From the NCBI GenBank assembly GCA_025331565.1, contig JAFREQ010000064.1:576501-640500 (forward strand): a stretch of DNA of 64,000 bases. The letters are read 5' to 3'. Source of the stretch: Holacanthus passer (lineage: Eukaryota; Chordata; Actinopteri; Pomacanthidae). A program made the translations under genes and the position numbers. Numbering within the stretch: the first letter of the stretch is position 1; every line of letters starts with the position of its first letter. The notes under the pieces are model-generated. The model was given only the letters and a program-made list of their open reading frames with translations. It was not told where the DNA came from and searched no databases. Positions 60,001 to 64,000 of the stretch are shown piece by piece.

Positions 60001-63000
60001 GTCCTGAAAATGGCCAGCGAGATGCACAAACTGCATCACAGCAACCTGATTCTGTCCTTCTGGGTCGAGGGCGCTGCGTCTTTGGCGTCAACGAGGTCAA
60101 ACTGCTCAGCTCCTGTTTCAGTGACCCTAACACAGATCTGCGAAAACATCTGGAAGCCGCTCCTGACAGAGTTCTTGCAGCTCGGCGTCAGCATTGCAAA
60201 TGCAAACATCACTTTCAAGCAGCTCGATCAGGCTTTGGTGGAGTCTGGCGACCAGGGAGATGGGAAGCTGATGAAGAAAGAGCTAAGTCTGATGGCAGAG
60301 ACATTCAGTGAAAGTTTCAAACCTGAGGAGAACTGGGTCGGCCTGAGACTCGGTCAGATCCAGGAGTATCGACAGCTCCATGAGGCAGCGGCTGCAGCCA
60401 GTGCGATGCTGAAGATTGCTGAAAAAATGAAGCTTTCTGGGAACTTCACAGAAATTGACACTCTCAGCCAACTGGTAACAGTCTTGTGATCTGACATTCA
60501 ATTTGAATTACAGTATTTAGAAATGTATTGTGTTGCAGTGGGCAGTTAGTCCGGTTTTAGAGATGCATATTCAACATTTTAAGATAAGATAAGATAAACC
60601 TTGATTCGTCCCACAGTGGGGAAATTCACATAATATAAGTACATTTAAATACAAATTAGAAATGAGTAGCGGGAGGCAAAATGGGACATTTGTAAAATGT
60701 GACATTTGTAACAGCTACATAATTGTTCTCTTAAATGTACTTTTCTTTTGAATAAAATGTATAATTTTTGAATCCTTGAATTATGTGTATAACTATTTAA
60801 CAGGAGGAAGACACATTTAAGCAGAGGGCCCTGGGGTCCCTCAGTCCAGACCTGTTTCATGCCAAACAGCAACTCTCCTCGGTCACCAAGCAGCACACTG
60901 CCTGTCTGGAGGAGTTTCTAGCGAGCCAAACTCTGGTCACCTGGGTCAAAGAGAACCTCAAAAGTAAGACACTTGCATAACACAAAATGTCCAGGTTAAA
61001 GTAAATGCATGCCAGCTCACTATTCTGTCCCCTCAACAGATATGAGCGATGTGAAGGTCTATGTCGACCTGGCCTCCATATCTGCTGGAGAGAACGACAC
61101 GGAGATCGACCAGGTGGCCTGTTTCCACGATGCGGTGATGGGCTATGCCCCTCTGCTCTACTCCCTGTCCCCTCGAGCTGGCTTTGAGGAGTTCATGAAG
61201 TGTGCTCAGCAGGTGTGGGACACCCAAGTCAGAGATGAGAAGCTACCAGACAAATTGGTATTTACTTCTTGCTTGTTTGCAGGCAGAGCATAAAGTCCTG
61301 TTACTGTGGCAGAGTGACAATGATGCCACTGGGTTTGTTTTCCAGAGAGAGTCTAATCGATTGCTGAGTTGGCTGAAAACACTGAAGGAGACCCACGGCT
61401 CAGTGGAGCAGTCTTCTCTCTCCCTGGCCTCTTCTATTAATGCTTATGGAGTTTATCACGTAGGATGGTGTGATGGAAAGACAGAGAAGGTAAGTGGACA
61501 ATCTTCCATTAAAAGATAAGTCAAAGTTACCAAGATGCAGGTCCTTGTATGACTGAATTCATAGAAATGATTCAAGATATTTATGAGGCATTTTCTCTCT
61601 GGTTTTCACTTGTGTGCAGAGATGTCTGCAAAACATGGTACATGTCACAGTGAAAAAGGGCAGAGAGGAGAAGAGCTACAAGCTTGAAGACCTGCTAGAG
61701 CTACAGAACAAACTCATGCTCATGTCGTCTAAAGGGGAGCACGGCAGAGAACAAGTCAACAGGTTCACAGAGGTCAGTGGCATTTATGAAAGAAGATTTT
61801 TAATTTCAATGTTTAAAAATGTTAAATGTTTTTTTAAAAAGTGCGTAAGTTTCTGCGCAATGTACAGAGGCAAGATGTTATTGAGTTAAGTTTTGTTATT
61901 GATGTTCCACCAACTTCTGAGATCAGAGCTTAGTGCCAACCATTTAATAAGAAAAGAGTGAGTCACCATGACAGATCCATTTGATCCATTGTTAAAAATG
62001 TGCTCAGCCTTAACCAAAGAAAGTTAAAGATTTCAGCTTCCAGCCCCAAGTTTGTTGTCTAAGCTCCCCATTCACATGTGTTGTAGGTTTTTGAAGGAGT
62101 TCAGAGACTGGCCACCATCCTTCTTCAGATGCTAACATCCGGCAACATGCTCTTCAGGGAATGGCAGGCTGAGGTCCAGTGCTGCCCACAACAGCAGCCG
62201 TGCATCAAAGTTACCTTCTTATCCCTGATGGGTAAAGAGATGGTGTGTTACGGTGAGGTGACTGAGCAAATACAAAAGTTGGCCCACTCCATGGACAAGT
62301 GTCAAAATGAATGGCGTTCCTTCATCAATGAGATGCGCTCCAAGTTCAACCTGTTGAACCACTACACCTCGGAGCAGATGGTGTACCTGTGCCACTGGAT
62401 ACACAAAGTGTGTCATTGGCAGGTATCAATTCCTCCACAGTTATGGCATTTACTTTTTCCCATAAAGCCCCAGTGCACTCTAACTGAGGTCAGAGTCGCT
62501 TACTCTAGTGCAGCAAGTATGATCTCAAAGCATGATGAACTGGAAGATGATGAACTGGAAGATGATGAACCAGGACACACTGATCAGGACATGGAAGAGG
62601 GTCATGATTTGATGGAGTTTTCTTCAGAGGATGAAGATAATGGTGTCATGGAATCTGATGCTGATGACATCGGTAAGCTTGATGAGGACAGCCTTGAAAA
62701 ACTCTGGCATAAATTCAAGGAAGACATGCCACAGTATCTCAGTGAGTACTTGGACATCACATTGTTGGCCCACTTCCTCGAATGCCTCTCTGAAATGAAC
62801 CAGCAACATGTAATCAGGAACCTTCCACCAGTTCTCCAGGAGGGAAAACCCAGTCTTGTGCTTTGTCCCAATGCAGAAGTGTTTACAACCACCCTGTCTT
62901 TTTACATGGAGAGTCCAGAGCAGCCTCTGCCATCTACTGGTGAAGTTTTAGTCTGCAGAGAGGAAACCACAGAGGAGGAGGTAGACATCTTTCTCCGCCG

Positions 63001-63942
63001 AGCTCTTGGCCAAGGACGAAACTGTCAGAAGATATATTCTCTTGTCAGTCCGGGGCTGCTGGGATATGATGTCAGTGTGGCTTTGGGGGAGCTCTTTGAC
63101 GGTCTCGAGAGAAGTGCCAACCCACATTATCGCTTGGTGATAGTCAGTCCAGTTGAGCACCAGCACAGATATGTGCCCTCTTTCTTCAGCAATGACAAAG
63201 TGCAGGCTGGTGTGAGTCTAACAGCAGAGACTGCCAAGAAATACCTACAGCACCACTTCACACAAAACATGCTATCACAAAACCCTGTTGCACTGGTTTC
63301 TCCAGATCACCTTTCAGTCTGGATGGTGTCATCTGTTCGCCCTGCAGTTGGTAAGAGTAACTTTATTGGCATGTCATTATAAATAAAAATAAATATATGT
63401 TTGTGTAACAGTGGCAAGAAAAGTATTTGTTTGTTATATTTAGTTAAATGCTTTTGTGTAGAGGGAGCTTTCAGTTACAACATTCTTCTTTACATACGGC
63501 TTTTTCTCTTGATAGGAAAGTCCCTTTATGTGGATCGTTTGTTTGAGAGGTTCCAGCAGAAATCTCCCACAGCAGAACATATTAGGATCAGACTGATTGA
63601 GCCATGTGTCGATACCGACTCCTTGATTAAGAGTCTGTCAGAGAAACTGGCACCATTGAGAGAGCAGGACCCTGTTCTCCTACACATTGACACAGCTGGA
63701 GTAAGTACACAAGCATTTATCTCTGCAGACAACTTGTTCTGTTGTTGGTTGTACTTGAGAGTCTGTCTTCTACTTTTGTTACCTGCCAGGTTCGTTCAGG
63801 TCTGGAGGAGCTCCTGTTCCGTCTGTTAGTTCTGGGCTCTTTGAGCGACAGCCATGGCATGCTGTGGAGAAGAAATGAAGCTCACTTGATCACCATTGAG
63901 GTCCTAAGAACGTACATGTCGCCTCAAAGCCAGCCAAAACAG
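54045..63942 (+). CDS. rnf213: RNF213 (mysterin) 5' part: giant AAA+ E3 ubiquitin ligase, runs off the window
   Basis: Interferon-inducible giant E3 with dynein-like AAA modules, linked to antimicrobial defence, lipid droplets and moyamoya disease in human. Twenty-four exons in consistent phase: 54045-54194, 54309-55030, 55121-55276, 55953-56122, 56212-56507, 56599-56843, 57186-57392, 57479-57692 (end could be 57686), 57799-57854, 57938-58103, 58178-58327, 58634-58732, 58834-58962, 59069-59234, 59318-59485, 59593-59742, 59849-60474, 60804-60963, 61040-61257, 61346-61489, 61620-61772, 62087-63350, 63516-63700 and 63790-63942. Together they encode about 2049 residues, roughly the first 40% of the human protein. 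Diagnostic phrases are KVYVDLASISAGEND, ACFHDAVMGYAPLLY, HGSVEQSSLSLA and GKSLYVDRL. The first exon is open at its acceptor; the earliest Met inside it is at 54093, so an upstream coding exon may exist. The RING and later AAA modules lie beyond the right edge. Teleosts carry more than one copy (rnf213a/b); which one this is cannot be told here. Confidence 0.95.
54309..55030 (+). other. rnf213: RNF213 exon 2: long disordered, charged N-terminal region
   Basis: A 722-nt exon coding for a low-complexity region rich in Lys, Glu, Gln, Ser and Thr. It begins with a lysine/arginine block (RKKKRNRRRKE) and then has many Gln/Glu-Thr stretches. Human RNF213 also has a long disordered N-terminus with a lysine-rich block, so this is expected. 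The frame would stop at 55038, but a donor at 55031 (GG|GTGGGA) joins it in phase 2 to exon 3. Exon 3 starts the first folded domain (SVRLSPVAPMFTFHIYAVLDKK), which looks like the CBM20-type carbohydrate-binding region described in this family; that domain assignment is an inference. Confidence 0.85.
57092..57131 (+). repeat. rnf213: LINE/SINE-type 3' tail in an RNF213 intron
   Basis: AAATTTCCCCAGTGTGGGAC, then GAATAAAGGTATATCTTA. It lies in the intron between exons 6 and 7, sense orientation. Confidence 0.65.
60581..60630 (-). repeat. rnf213: LINE/SINE-type 3' tail in an RNF213 intron, antisense
   Basis: AAGATAAGATAAGATAAACC, then TTGATTCGTCCCACAGTGGG; reverse complement of the other copies. 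It lies in the intron between exons 17 and 18. Confidence 0.7.
62087..63350 (+). other. rnf213: RNF213 exon 22: large exon with acidic insert
   Basis: A 1264-nt exon runs unbroken through the region before the first AAA module. Near 62530-62690 it carries an acidic insert built from a doubled DELEDDELEDDE unit followed by further Asp/Glu-rich sequence. The flanking parts match the RNF213 family (FNLLNHYTSEQMVYL, PSLVLCPNAEV, STGEVLVC). Confidence 0.85.
63341..63700 (+). other. rnf213: First AAA module P-loop of RNF213, split by an intron
   Basis: The P-loop residues are divided between exon 22 (ending PAV-G at 63350) and exon 23 (G-KSLYVDRLF from 63516), joined in phase 1. The motif reads RPAVGKS, so the first glycine of a canonical GxxxxGKS is missing. 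As I recall it, human RNF213 also lacks that glycine at this module. This agrees with the view that only some of the six AAA modules are catalytically competent. Confidence 0.8.
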
Positions 63943-64000
63943 GTAGCAATGTCTTTTTCAGATCATAACTTCTCTTCAGTATGGGTGTTAACTGTTAGAA

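Noticed and set aside
1..64000. CRISPR arrays, prokaryotic operons or insertion sequences
   Set aside because: The window is vertebrate nuclear DNA with spliced genes; no direct-repeat/spacer arrays are present.

Overview
This window is teleost nuclear DNA, probably from a percomorph. Genes are split into many short exons by short GT-AG introns, simple repeats are abundant ((CA)n, (GA)n, (TATCT)n), and several dispersed repeats typical of bony fish are present. Proteins could be read exon by exon with matching splice phases. All assignments rest on recognising protein families by eye; no database search was run. || Layout, all recognised genes on the + strand: GPR142 (orphan GPCR, two coding exons, 5.5-7.8 kb); GPRC5C (class C orphan GPCR, 14.9-19.8 kb); OXLD1 (mitochondrial oxidoreductase-like protein, 28.8-30.3 kb); PDE6G (rod phosphodiesterase inhibitory subunit, promoter near 33.65 kb, coding 35.3-35.7 kb); NPLOC4 (p97/VCP cofactor Npl4, 17 coding exons, 37.9-46.3 kb); a small three-exon secreted coiled-coil protein I cannot name (50.3-51.5 kb); and the 5' part of RNF213 (giant AAA+ E3 ligase, at least 24 exons, 54.0 kb to beyond the right edge). 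|| All the recognisable genes have human counterparts on 17q25. GPR142-GPRC5C is the 17q25.1 pair. OXLD1-PDE6G-NPLOC4 keeps the human 17q25.3 order and relative orientation, but the TSPAN10 gene that lies between PDE6G and NPLOC4 in human is absent. RNF213 is also a 17q25.3 gene. The genes do not form one pathway: there are two receptors, a phototransduction subunit, two ubiquitin-system proteins (NPLOC4, RNF213) and a mitochondrial protein. || The long gaps (1-5.4, 7.8-14.8, 19.8-28.5, 30.3-33.6, 46.3-50.1 and 51.5-54.0 kb) hold mostly transposon debris and microsatellites. The repeats include seven copies of a LINE/SINE-type 3' tail, a 302-bp inverted-terminal-repeat element with relatives, two opposed fragments of one common teleost repeat, and a tRNA-Tyr-like relic. 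Two weak extra gene candidates are noted: a signal-peptide exon at 2114-2239 and a minus-strand 135-codon frame at 9471-9878. || Regulatory sequence that can be read directly includes an interferon-response element upstream of RNF213, a TATA box and CRX-type sites at PDE6G, a three-CCAAT array at OXLD1, GCTAAC/GTTAGC clusters in the first introns of OXLD1 and NPLOC4, and CTCF-like motifs at 30.96 and 51.88 kb.
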